Shown here piece by piece: positions 44,325 through 55,174 of a stretch of 64,000 nucleotides of DNA. Numbering within the stretch: the stretch's first letter is position 1; each line of letters starts with the position of its first letter. The stretch spans positions 23,101,235 through 23,165,234 of the forward strand of contig NC_063170.1 of NCBI RefSeq assembly GCF_023159225.1, given 5' to 3'. This DNA comes from Perognathus longimembris pacificus (Eukaryota > Chordata > Mammalia > Rodentia > Heteromyidae). The translations under genes and the position numbers were made by a program. The notes beneath the pieces were generated by a model. The model did no database searches, had not been told where the DNA came from, and was given only the letters and a program-made list of their open reading frames with translations.

Positions 44325-45335
44325 CATTAGAAGTGTATCCTTGATTAGGGGAAAAAAACTCAATAAAATTGCATTCTTTAAAAAGTAAAAAATAAAGTCA
44401 CATATGACTGTGTAAATTTTATTTGTGTTCTCTTTTTACCTTGGGAAGAATAGGTTTGCCTTTTTTATAACTACAAACTCCATTTATCATTTCACACGAG
44501 ACATTAAAATAATTGTGGACAGTTGATATTGTCCCTTGCAAGCTACCTTCCTGCCCTGAAGATACAATGCAACCACACAGCTGGGTCAGAAGACAGGGTT
44601 AAAATTATTGTGCAACCATGAAATTGCTGTACCATTAGTGGTTGGGAGGCTGGGGTGGGGGAGGGGAGCCAGGGGAAAGATGAAGAAAGATGAGTCCTAA
44701 AACAAATTATTCCACATGGATTGAAAAGTGGAATGCACAAACACACATTGGTTGCTGGGCTTGAGTCTAGAAATATTATCTTTAAAAATTTAAAGATAAT
44801 ATTTGAATATTCAATTACCTTCTTGAATTAAGATTTCCTCAAAAGAAAATTGATTTATTTTCAAATTCCCTATCACACCACATAGATGAATACATATACA
44901 TAGCACATTCTGCTTATCCATACATAAGTTGATGGAAATCTTATTATGAATAACAGCAATGAAAAATACTTTTAATAGGTCTAACCCTGGAAAAACTCCA
45001 TTTTCTTTCCCAAAGAAGTTAACTACTGTTGAATCTTTACAATATATTCTATCTATCTACAAGTACTTACACAAACAATAACATTATTCTACACCTTGCT
45101 TTCTTAATTTAAATATCTTAAGGATTATTGCATAGTAGCTGGCTTTATCTTCCTTAACTTTACTTAACTTGGCTGCTACCACTACAAATAATGCCTAGTA
45201 ATGAGCTTTTAGTATGTGAAGATTTTGAATGTATAAACAGAAAGTCCACAAATTTTTTTCTATAAAGAACCAAAAATAGATTCAGCTTTGTGGGTCATAA
45301 ATGTCCCTTATTAAATTCTTTCTTTACAATCTACT
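44325..45335. other. No gene; palindrome at 44771-44804
   Basis: Unique AT-rich sequence apart from the perfect inverted repeat. Confidence 0.4.
44771..44804. repeat. Perfect 16-bp inverted repeat with 2-nt spacer
   Basis: AAATATTATCTTTAAA (44771-44786) is followed by AA and then its exact reverse complement (44789-44804). Confidence 0.95.
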
Positions 45336-45340
45336 TTTTT

Positions 45341-45562
45341 TCTTTTTGATAGTACTAATATTTGAACTCAGGGTCTCAAACTTGTTAAGGAGGCACTCTC
45401 CCACTTGAGCCACATCCCCAGTATTTTGCTTCAGTAATTTTTCAGATAGGGATTCTTTTTTGTTTTTCAGGGACCAACCCCAGACCACAATCCTCCTGAC
45501 TTCTGCCTCCCTAAGTACCTGGAATTACAGGCTTGTAGCAATACAAGCTTGTACAACAAAGT
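45341..45562 (-). mobile_element. B1-dID-type dimeric SINE
   Basis: Reverse ID-derived half (TAGTACTAATATTTGAACTC ... CCCACTTGAGCCACATCCCC), then B1 (CTTCTGCCTCCCTAAGTACC, TGGAATTACAGGC). Confidence 0.7.
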
Positions 45563-45564
45563 AT

Positions 45565-46040
45565 TATACGACATGCCTTGCTTCTTGGCAATCATTTTAA
45601 AGCAAATGCCTAATTAGCTCAAGGGCTTGACCTTCAAAGCTACCAGCAAAGACAATAATTATAGCTTAACATCTTGCTATTTTTGACAATAGTTCAAATT
45701 ACATGAAGTTTAACTTTTAACAAATTTCACTATTACTCAGTATGGCTTCAACCCTGTTTCTACTTATTAATCATGCCTTTATTTTTAAGACTTGTTTACA
45801 TTAATGTTATTTCTGCTACAGATTCTTTAACAATTAATGGCATAAACTTTTTCTGTCCTTCCAAGTCTGAGAGAAAATTATGTTCTACATGAAGGTCTAA
45901 AAGCATATGATCAATCCATAAAATGCAGAATAAGTACTTAATCCACCATTTCATAGTAGCAAAAAAAAAAACCAGTATAAAAATGTATAATAAAATAGAA
46001 CAAATGCATCTCAATACAATGAAGGCCATATATAGGAAGC
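45565..46040. other. No gene recognised
   Basis: AT-rich unique sequence. Confidence 0.4.
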
Positions 46041-46041
46041 T

Positions 46042-46258
46042 CATATTTAAAATTCACTCCAAAAGCAATACTTAACAAAACCATTTGGTATAAACCAACT
46101 GAACAACGCATGGGGCAGGGGGAGGGGAAAGAAAGGAGGATGGGGGAATGAGGGAGGAGGTAACAAGTTGAACAACAAATGTACCCACTGTCTTACTATA
46201 ACCCCTCTGTACATCGCTTTGACAATAATTATTCATTAAAAATAAAAAAGTTATATTC
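46042..46258 (+). mobile_element. L1-type 3' UTR fragment with polypurine tract
   Basis: Shares AAAAGCAATACTT, the purine-rich block at 46111-46160, GGAGGTAACAAG and CCCCTCTGTACATCGCTTTG with 2115-2530. Confidence 0.7.
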
Positions 46259-46467
46259 ACTGGTGAAAAATTAAAACCCTAACCTCAAAGAGACAGATAA
46301 GACAAAGTGCCCTAGAAGTCCTAGCCAGTGCAATTCCACAAAAGAAATAAAGCAACAAACAATTCCTACATAACAAAGACAGCAGTTAACAGCATAAACA
46401 GAAGCTATGGTTCAGAAAAAGTATTTGTGAGCCATACATCTGCTAAGAGGTTAAAATCTAAAATATA

Positions 46468-46660
46468 GGGGCTGGGAATATGGCCTAGTGGTCAGAGTGC
46501 TTGCCTCGTATACATGAAGCCCTGGGTTCAATTCCCCAGCACCATATATAGAAAATGGCCAGAATTGGCGCTATGGCTCAAGTGGCAGAGTGCGAGCCTT
46601 GAGCAAAAAGAAGCCAGAGACGGTGCTCAGGCCCTGAGTCCAAACCCAGGACTGGCAAAA
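46468..46660 (+). mobile_element. IDL-Geo SINE
   Basis: A complete dimer. The target-site duplication AAAATCTAAAATATA is exact at 46453-46467 and 46661-46675. Confidence 0.95.
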
Positions 46661-46734
46661 AAAATCTAAAATATATAAGGGACTTGGATATTCTGGAGGG
46701 GGGGAGGAACAATACAATTGAAAATGGGCAATGG

Positions 46735-47075
46735 AGGTACACAAAATGGCTCACATACGTAATCCTAGCTATTCAGGAGAGTGAGATTGAAAGGATCAAG
46801 ATTCAAGTGCAGCCCAGGCAAGTATACTCCACAATACCCCACTTCAATCAATAAAAAGCTAGGCATGATGGCTCAAAGCTTGTCATCCTAACTACAGTGG
46901 GCAGTGTAAATAGGAAGAATTAGGTTTAAGCCAGAGCAGACAAAAAGTAGGACTGTATCTCAAAAAGTAACAAAAGCAAAGAAGGCTGGGGGTTGGGGGC
47001 ATGGCTCAAGTGGCAGACCTCTTGCCTAGCAAGGACAAGGCCCCGAGTTAACCCTAGTATGGTCAAAACAAAAAT
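46735..47075 (+). mobile_element. Two B1 monomers plus ID-derived monomer
   Basis: B1-like at 46735-46855, a second B1-like head at 46857 (AGGCATGATGGCTCAAAGCT), and an ID-derived part at 46987-47075 (GGCATGGCTCAAGTGGCAGA). Whether it is one composite or adjacent insertions is not resolved. Confidence 0.6.
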
Positions 47076-47084
47076 AAGCAATGT

Positions 47085-47830
47085 ATCTAAATGGATATTT
47101 CTCAAAAGAAGATATATAAAATGGTCAATAGGTATATGAAAAAGTGTTAATATCACTGAATGACATATCACCATATACCTGTGAGATAGACAAAGGATGA
47201 CAAGCACTGACAAAGATATGAACAACAGGGATGGCTTGTTCACTGTAGGGAGAAATGTAAATTAGTACAACCATTATGGAAATGTATATGTTGGTTTATC
47301 AGAAAGCTAAAAAATACAATTACCATTCAATCTAGCAATCCTGCTTCTGCGTATGCAAAAAATGTGTAATGAGCATGTGGAAAAAATGTCTGCAATACAC
47401 CTCACATAACCTAGTTTCAGAGTCAACCTAACTGCTGACTCAATAAATGAACTAAAATGTTCAGCCATGAGAAAGTTTATTTGTAACAACATGGATGGAT
47501 CTAGAGATCATCAGGTTAAGTGAAATCAGCTAGGCACAGAAAAACAAATATCAGACTTTCTCACTTAAATGTAAAAGGTAAGAAATCAAACTCAAAAAAG
47601 CAGAGTCCAATAGTAGCTAATAGGTTGAGGGTGTAGGGAAAATGGGTAAATGATAAGCAAAGCTATCAGTGTCTCAATTAGACAAGGGACTACTGTTTTT
47701 GTTAGTGGTGGTTGTATTTGACTTTGGGAATGTATTTGACTTTGGGAATGTATTGCACAACTTTAGGTAAATATAGTAAATAATAATGTATTGTACATTT
47801 CAAAATCAGAGTAAATGTCAAATGACCCCA
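47085..47830 (+). mobile_element. L1 3' end (end of ORF2 and 3' UTR)
   Basis: Sense L1 text: CACTGACAAAGATATGAACA, TTAGTACAACCATTATGGAA, AACAACATGGATGGATCTAG, AATGTATTGTACATTTC. Reading frames are broken. Confidence 0.8.
47713..47748. repeat. Tandem duplication, 2 x 18 bp, inside the L1 fragment
   Basis: TGTATTTGACTTTGGGAA at 47713-47730 is repeated exactly at 47731-47748. Confidence 0.95.
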
Positions 47831-47979
47831 CCAAAAAATAGTAAGTATCTGAGGTAATGGATATGTTAAATTGATTGATTTATTTTACATTGTATTCAAA
47901 CACTGTATTACTTTGTGTGTCAAAATATATAGAAATACAATTTATTACTTTAATTTTTGAAATTTTATATAACCTATTA

Positions 47980-50515
47980 TATTCCATAAAGCTACAAGAA
48001 ATTTTGTTTAACATCCTAGGTAGTACAAATACAGCTCTCCATCACTAATTACTCTAAATTAGTGGCCACAATCTAGACACTGTGGCAAGAAATAAACTCC
48101 CAACTCTCAGGGATTTACTGCAACAAGGGTCCTTTCCCTGTTCATTACCTATCCAGTATGGGTCTGTGAGAAGAAGGCAGGCTCAAATACATGTAGCTAT
48201 CCATGGACCCAGTCTGTAATGAGACTTCACCATGTGGAATTCATAGCCTTCAAGACAGAAGCAGGGAGGAAAGGGAAGGCACCAAGTGGCATACTAGCTC
48301 TTCAGTGTGTTGACCAGAAAATGAGACCCATCACTTCTTTCTACTTCATTCCATCGGAGAACTGATCACCTGATTCCCATCTAATAGAACATTAAGACAT
48401 CTGACATTATCCAGTGTGCTCTCAAAGAAGCAAGTAAAAGCTGAGGCAGGTAGAGGCTTCCGGAAACAATATTACCAAGGCCAAGTGTATCTCACTGATG
48501 TCATATAAATAACTAGTTACACATGCAACATGTACAGCATGACTGCTAAGGGACGCATACACTTAGGCATACATAGATCCACATTCACTATCCTGAGATT
48601 CTCCAGCTTAGTAACATGAGGTCATACATTCCTGACTTCAGAAATGGATGAGGGTCACTTACCTAGACCTCCACTGAATCACATCATATACTTAGTTTAT
48701 AAGCCATTCTAAGAGTAATCAAATTGAACCTTGTCCAAAGCAGTATCATCCTCACTCAATACCAGCAACAGAAAATATTCACTAAAATGCACATCTGAGA
48801 ATACAGTGGAAAAGAACGAAAAGAAGATAGTGGAAAGAGAGTTAACTAGTTATTTATACAAAAAGACCTTGAGTATCCTTCACCAGGACATTATGTCTCT
48901 CCTACATACTCAACATTTCCTCCCACAATATGGCACATGAAAACTCATTTCTATATACACAAGGCCACATTCTGTAGTTTGTACCTTTTAAGCTACTTAA
49001 GAAAGATGAAACAATGAAGGAACTACATCAATGAAATTATAACGGAGCTAAGTCCTGTTACAACTCCTTTCATAGCAACATTCTAAAGCTAAAAAGCTGG
49101 GACAATGAGAGCTGCATGTTTCCCAGAAGACTTGGAGAAGGTATTTGGAGTGAGAAGCCAAGTTGAGCTTTGGCTCACAATGCCCCCAGGACACTGACAA
49201 ATAGCCCAATAATAACCCATCTGAGTCTCAGAAGTCACTCCTTAGTGCTGCCCTATAAAAGCCAAAGGGAATTATTCATCAGCAAGTGTGAATAATACTA
49301 CATACCACCAGCAGATTGTGTTTGGCTTTGCTGAATTATTCATTAGCATTCGTGAGAAATGTATAATCCAAAGGGTACTAAGCCAATCCAGATTGTTCAG
49401 CAATGTTTGTTTTCCTTTAAAAAGATAGAATTTTTTTTAATAATCTCCAAGCTACAGTTTAAAATCGCTTCTAAATCTGGCTAAACAAGTAGGTAAAAAG
49501 AAATTCTGATAAGAAAGGAGTCTAAGTGATCTTATTTAATATTCATCATTTAATGACAGGCAGCAGACTGAACCAATGTTTGTTTACCTGTCCATATCTT
49601 GCCTTTTTTGGATGCTATATGGCCAAAGACAGTAGGGACTCTACAATGAGATTCATATGTAAGGGGAGAAATGCCTTTGAGTCCTGTCACTGAGCAGATG
49701 CAAATTTAATTACTTCAAGTTAAGCTTTCCAGCTTGTCTAGGTGTCCTTGGAAAGCAACTGTAAACAAGAAGCACTCGGCAATCAGGTGTCAGGAGCTCA
49801 TTTGATCTGCTGAGAAATATGTCACATATCACTGGCAGGAAGGAAGTCAGGAAAGGAAACAAAAGAGAGAGTAGTGACAGTGTTGGAGGCAGATCTTGAG
49901 GGTGTGCCTGTTAGTCCTGGGAATGCTCCCACTGCAGGCTCTCACTTCCCAGTGGAAGAGCTCCCTGCCTGACAATGCTCTCATCTCACATTTGTTACAC
50001 ATTTTCCCATGGTCTGTAGAAGCACCACAACTGGGAGTCAACTGGAGAGATACTAAGAATAATTAAATTACACATTATTAAAGCAAACTAATTAGAGCTG
50101 ATTGATTTTTTTAAGATAATTGGAGAAATCTGAAAATGAATGCAGAATCTAAACTCAGATGAAAGAGAACATAAAACCAGCAGTGTAAAAGAAAAGCCTA
50201 GGTCTAGCCACCCTTCCATCCGTCCCGTGTGCCTCTAATTGATAAGAAAAGTGTTCCATTCCAAAACACTCCAGGTCTGAAGCACAGCTGTCAAGGCCAG
50301 GGAAGTTTCTATGATAATGGGTGCTGCATGGAGGGAAGTGAAAGGAAAGGATCCCCAATGCACATGCCTTGTATTTCTGCGGAGCAAAGCCTTCCTAAAG
50401 GGACCCATATCCAGTGCACAATGCTCACTTCTACAAGACAACTGCAGAAAACTGATATCTCTACCCAACCAAGTCATGGTTCTAGAAGCACTTTCCATCG
50501 AGTTATTTCACAGGA
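47980..50515. other. Repeat-poor noncoding sequence, possible conserved element at 49080-49700
   Basis: 2.5 kb with no recognised repeat or supported gene. 49080-49700 has mixed composition with homeobox/octamer-like AT motifs and an ATTATTCA...TGAATAAT inverted repeat near 49271-49295. Conservation is a guess. Confidence 0.3.
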
Positions 50516-50529
50516 TTCTGTTGTTGTTG

Positions 50530-50762
50530 TTGGTCATGGGGCTTGAACTCAGGGCCTCAGTGCTGTCACTGAGCTCTTTTTGCTCAAAGCTATGTATAGT
50601 TCTACCACTTTGAGTCACAGTGCCACTTCTTGTTTTGTGGCAATTAATTGGAGATAAAGAGTCTCACAGTCTTTCCTGCCTGGGCTGGCTTTGAACCACA
50701 ATCCTCAGATCTCAGCCTCCTGAGCAGCTAAGATTACAGGCATGAGCCACCAAGTGCCCAGA
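50530..50762 (-). mobile_element. B1-Geo dimeric SINE
   Basis: Reverse Geo (GGGGCTTGAACTCAGGGCCT ... ACTTTGAGTCACAGTGCCAC), then B1 (ATCTCAGCCTCCTGAGCAGC ... GCATGAGCCACC). Preceded by a short (TTG)n run at about 50519-50531. Confidence 0.9.
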
Positions 50763-50864
50763 TTTTTCATAGATTTTTACAACCTATTAACTTAGGTCAT
50801 ACTCTCCCCATCATTGTAATAAGTTCCAAACTGGGGGGTAGGAACCTAAACGCAACTAAACAGT

Positions 50865-51000
50865 ATTAAAATTGAAGCAAATTAACCCCTCTATAAGTTT
50901 CAATTTCTTCATCTCTAGACTCAGGGAAAAGCTGGTAAGTATGCAGAACTCCTATGAGGATTATAAGAGATAATATGGATATATTAATGTCAGTATTATT
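50865..51000 (+). repeat. MIR fragment
   Basis: TAACCCCTCTATAAGTTTCA, ATTTCTTCATCTCTAGACTC, TATGAGGATTATAAGAGATA. Confidence 0.65.
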
Positions 51001-51660
51001 GTATTAATGAATTGGGAAATTAATATTAATAAATGTGATTATTACCTGCCTAGTAGCACAAGTATTCTCATGATAATAAATTATATTAAAAATTTTACCT
51101 ATGATTCTCTACAAACATGTTACAATTATTTCATTATCTCACATATCTAAATAATCCTTCCTCTACTTTTCCCCTTTTACAAATGAAAAAAAGAGATATC
51201 AAAGATCTATGGTTTCCAAGAATTTGTCTACTACCTAACCTCATCTTGTGAGAAAAAGAAAAAAGAATAGAAAAATCAGCTAGAATCGTCAGAGTATGTG
51301 CTAACCTTCCTCCTATACAATTAGGTTCCCTCTAAGAGTGTGGCACAGGAGAAAGGCTAGAACCAAATGGAGACATCTAGTGGCCAACATCAAGTTTCCA
51401 CATTGTGGAAGGCTAGGGATACACAGCACATGCAGTTTTTAATTCAAGAAAATGTGTTCTGTGAATACAAAGAAAGAAAGAAAAATGAGTAAAAAGAAAT
51501 ACAATAATCTGTATACTAAACAGGGGTGTATTTGGTTTCTATTTCAGCCTAAAACTTGTTGGTATGAGCCTAGTAGCTGAATTATACACATTAGAATTCA
51601 AACTGATAGAACAATATACTTGAAAATTTTCCATATCATGGTGCATGTAGAAATTATTGC
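51001..51660. other. No gene; CTCF-like site at 51372-51385
   Basis: Unique AT-rich sequence. Confidence 0.4.
51372..51385 (-). promoter_or_regulatory. CTCF-like motif
   Basis: The minus strand reads GGCCACTAGATGTC. It differs from the CTCF core CCACYAGRKGGC at one position. Same orientation as the site at 27405-27421. Confidence 0.35.
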
Positions 51661-51789
51661 ACTGGAATAATCAGAAGAGCCTTCCCAGGGCTGGAGATGA
51701 AGGGCCAGAGGCTCCAACCTTCCCAGTGCCCACTCACCTACCACAAAATCTTAGGGGAACAATGTCTCCACAACCTATTCCCTATTTGG

Positions 51790-51905
51790 GGTATACTCAT
51801 GACTAGTTCCTGACTTTCTTCATTTGTAAAAGGAGATAAAACAATATCTATTCACGGGTTTATTGTGAGAAATAAATCATATAATAGAGGAAAATAAAAT
51901 TAAGG
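51790..51905 (+). repeat. MIR fragment
   Basis: GACTTTCTTCATTTGTAAAA, GGAGATAAAACAATATCTAT, TTATTGTGAGAAATAAATCA. Confidence 0.65.
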
Positions 51906-52004
51906 ACACAATGTTTTCTACTTCTTTCAGTAGCAACATATAGGGCTCTTGTTCTAGCAACAAGCTAATGGCAAAACTACATCATTTGTAAGAAATGCAA
52001 TAAA

Positions 52005-52090
52005 CGTAGACAGTGTTTGAATGCCTACCATGAAGCAGAGAACTACCAGGTTACTTTATAGAACCCTCAGAAGGTAGTCCATAGTAGTTA
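52005..52090 (-). repeat. MIR/L2 3'-end trace
   Basis: TGAATGCCTACCATGAAGCA and GAACCCTCAGAAGGTAG; short and diverged. Confidence 0.35.
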
Positions 52091-52275
52091 CTGTCTGTTG
52101 CCCATTGGTGTCTATATTGACAGCTCTTCTTGTCAATAAAAATCCCATGTACTCTGTACTCACCACAAAAGCTTACATCTTACTTTCTTAAACTTTCTTG
52201 ACACAAGGAGTGGCCACATTGCATTGTTCTAGTTGATAAAACGGTAACTGAAAATCAACTCTGTTTCCCTAATTT

Positions 52276-52313
52276 GGGGGGGGGGGGGGGCGCACACGTG
52301 CGTGTGTGTGTGT
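52276..52313. repeat. Poly-G plus (TG)n microsatellite
   Basis: A G-run (52276-52290) is followed by CGCACACGTGCG and TG repeats, abutting the reverse B1-Geo. Confidence 0.95.
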
Positions 52314-52530
52314 TCTGGTCGTAGAACTTGAACTCAGGGCCAGGGCACTGTCCTTGAACTTTTGCTCAAGGCTAGTGCTCTAGTACTTAAGCCACAGGGC
52401 CACTTCAGCTTTTCCTGAGTAGTTTATTGGAGATAAGTGTCACAGATTTTCCTGCCTGGGCTGGCTTCCAATCATGATCCTCAAATCTCAACCTCTTAAG
52501 TAACTGGGATTACAGGCATGAGCTACCAGC
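52314..52530 (-). mobile_element. B1-Geo dimeric SINE
   Basis: Reverse Geo (GAACTTGAACTCAGGGCCAG ... ACTTAAGCCACAGGGCCACT), linker GTTTATTGGAGATAAG, then B1 (ACAGGCATGAGCTACCAG). Confidence 0.88.
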
Positions 52531-52546
52531 CCCGCCCTAATTTCTT

Positions 52547-52750
52547 CTTTTTTTTTTTTGCCAGTCCTGTGTCTTGGACTCAGGGCCTGAGCACCATCCC
52601 TGGCTTCTTCCGGCTCAAGGCTAGCACTCTGCCACCTGAGCCACAGCGCCCCTTCTGGCCGTTTTCCATATATGTGGTGCTGGGGAATCAAACCGAGAGC
52701 TTCATGTGTAGGAGGCAAGCACTCTTGCCACTAGGCCATATTCCCAGCCC
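52547..52750 (-). mobile_element. IDL-Geo SINE
   Basis: A full reverse dimer with T-run. The target-site duplication CCCTAATTTCTT is exact at 52535-52546 and 52751-52762. Confidence 0.95.
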
Positions 52751-52764
52751 CCCTAATTTCTTTT

Positions 52765-53045
52765 TTAAAGCCTTTCTCCCCTCCCATTCCTGCCTGGACC
52801 CCCTTCCTGACAAACCAATGCCTGAAGGTCTATCCACTCACTTTCAGTGAAACCATATGCTTACATTATGTAAGCAGCTTCTAAGAAGGACCCCCTCCAA
52901 TCCCTTGTCTGTAGGTATTTCATGCCCATGTCTAATTCCTCCCCTTTTATATATAAACTGGACCTAGTGACCCACTCCTAATAGAACACAGTAGGAAGTG
53001 ACATGGTATTACTTCACAAATTAAACTACAGAAAGCATATAATTT
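52765..53045. other. No gene; possible old repeat
   Basis: 52861-53040 (TGTAGGTATTTCATGCCCAT ... AACTGGACCTAGTGACCCAC) has the look of an old interspersed repeat that I cannot name. Confidence 0.3.
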
Positions 53046-53046
53046 C

Positions 53047-53338
53047 GTTCCCTCCCTCCTTCCCCATTCCCTCTCTCATTACCCCTCCTCCTCCCCCTTC
53101 TCCTTTCTCCTTTCCCTTTCCCTCCCCCTCTCCCTCCCTCCCTCCTCTCTCTTGGCCCCTCTCTTCTTCCCCTTCCCCTTCCTTCCTCTTTCTTCCTCTC
53201 TCCCTCCTCCTCCTTGCCCCCTCTCTTCTTCCCCTTTCTTCCTCTCTCTTCCTCCCTCCCTCTCTTCCTTCTCTCCCTTGTCCCCTCGCTTCTTCCCCTT
53301 CCCCTTCCTTCCCCTCTCTTCCTCCCTCCCTCTCTCCC
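53047..53338. repeat. 290-bp polypyrimidine (CT/CCTT) tract
   Basis: Nearly pure C and T on the + strand with irregular CCCTT/CCTCC units and about 60-130-bp higher-order repetition (CTCTTCTTCCCC recurs near 53160, 53222 and, as CGCTTCTTCCCC, 53287). Arg/Glu/Gly or Pro/Ser frames here are artefacts. Confidence 0.95.
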
Positions 53339-53703
53339 ACCTATGTGCTATGAGTGACCTATGGAGATGCCAACAGGGTGAGAAACTAGTCTCTTCATTC
53401 AATAATGGTACCTGATGGAGCTCAGAAAGAGAATCCTTCCACTTTGGTTAACTCTGAAAGATTGAGATAAGGATTCACAGAAACTATAGTAAATATTTGC
53501 TGGTTGAACACAGCAATCACAGAATTTAATTATCATCTTTCAAGGAAATTATATGCTAAGAATGGCAAGGCAGCATTCAGGAAAGATCCTGGCTCCTCAA
53601 TTACTTTCTTGGGTAGTTTGAACACTGCCTATCTCTGTTTATTTGAGAAAAAAACAAATTTTTACTTCATTAAACAATTAAAATCAACTCTAATCTGTTA
53701 ATG

Positions 53704-53764
53704 TATTATTGTTACTATTATTACTATTATACTATTATTACTATTATTATTACTATTATTTATT
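53704..53764. repeat. (ATT/ACT)n microsatellite
   Basis: Imperfect TTACTA/TTATTA trinucleotide run. Confidence 0.9.
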
Positions 53765-53902
53765 TCCAGATAAAATCCAATAAAAAGAACACAATCTCTC
53801 ACATTTCAATTCAATGGAACAAAACAAACAAAAAAAAACCCACAATGGAAGCCACTGAGAAATATTACTCAGTAAAAAGGGTAAATTAAAAACCATAAGA
53901 GA

Positions 53903-54375
53903 GCCAGGTGCTGGTGGCTCACACCTATAATCCTACCTACTCAGGAAGCTGACATCTAAGGATCATGGTTGGATCACAGTTCAAAACCAGCCTGGGCGGG
54001 GCTGGGGAGATAGCCTAGTGGCAAGAGTGCCTGCCTCGGATACACAAGGCCCTAGGTTCGATTCCCCAGCACCACATATACAGAAAAAACGGCCAGAAGC
54101 GGCGCTGTGGCTCAAGTGGCAGAGTGCTAGCCTTGAGCGGGAAGAAGCCAGGGACAGTGCTCAGGCCCTGAGTCCAAGGCCCAGGACTGGCCAAAAAAAA
54201 AAAAACCAGCCTGGGCAGGAAAATCCATGAGACACTTATTTCCAGTTAATCACAGAAAAAGCTGGAAATGGCACTGTGGCTCAAGTGGAAGAGTGCTAGC
54301 CTTGAGGGAAAAGGAGCTCAGGGACACTGCCTAAGTCCTGAGTTCAAGCCCCATGGCTGGTAAAAAGAAAAAGGA
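53903..54375 (+). mobile_element. B1-Geo SINE split by an IDL-Geo insertion
   Basis: The B1 half starts at GCCAGGTGCTGGTGGCTCAC (53903). Its text resumes after the insertion at 54202 and continues into Geo, ending GAGTTCAAGCCCCATGGCTG. Confidence 0.93.
53998..54201 (+). mobile_element. IDL-Geo SINE nested in the B1-Geo
   Basis: A near-consensus dimer. The target-site duplication AAAACCAGCCTGGGC is exact at 53983-53997 and 54202-54216, inside the B1 core. Confidence 0.96.
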
Positions 54376-54379
54376 AAAA

Positions 54380-55050
54380 CATAAAAGATGATCTCACTGC
54401 TTAAAATTTACTCCCATAAACATGCACAGAAAACTCTGTTGGTTAAAGATAACCAAGGTGAGTAAATTGTTTCAAGAAAGATAGAGAATATTTTAAAATA
54501 TTTCAGGAAAGGTCCTGAATATTTCAAGCTTTAGGGACCTATTTTAACTACTCAATTCCATCATTAAAATGTCATGAAGGACACCATATGTAAATCAATG
54601 AGCTTGTGTATACCAATATAATTCATGGAAACTAAAACTTTGAATTTCATGTAATTATCACATGGCAGGAAACACTGGGTTGCTGTGGGGGTTTTTTGTT
54701 TTTTCAACCATTTAAAGGTATAAATACTATTCTTAGGTCACAGGCTATATATACCAAATCCAGTGGCTGGATTTGGTCTACAGCCAAAAGTTTGATGAAC
54801 TCTATGATGGATCAAAATCTTCACAGTGATTACAAAAATCTGGAAGCTGAATTAAGGCTTTCATTTTCTTCTTTAAACCTTTTAGTATTATTTAAATTTA
54901 TGATCACGCATTTTATAACTAAAACGACAGTAACATTTTGCTCATTTAGAAGTAGTCAGAAGAAGGCTGGAAAAGTTTAAGAGACACTGGGATTTTGACA
55001 TGCACTGAAAAAGCAACTGAGCTAGCTTCTACCAGATAAGCAATAAAAAC
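54380..55050. other. No gene recognised
   Basis: AT-rich unique sequence. The frame at 54696-54980 has no recognisable domain. Confidence 0.4.
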
Positions 55051-55056
55051 AATCAA

Positions 55057-55172
55057 CAAACTGTATATGGTGGAACACACCTATTATTCCAGCACTCAGG
55101 AGACTGAGGAAGAAGGATCATGAGTTTGAGTCCACCTGAATATATAGCAAGAGCCTGTAACAAACAAACAAA
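55057..55172 (+). mobile_element. B1 monomer
   Basis: ATTATTCCAGCACTCAGGAG, GAAGAAGGATCATGAGTTTG and CAAGAGCCTGTAACAAACAA in B1 order. Confidence 0.8.
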
Positions 55173-55174
55173 AA

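Noticed and set aside
53026..53402. Arg/Glu/Gly-rich and Pro/Ser-rich frames across the CT tract
   Set aside because: Same artefact of low-complexity sequence.
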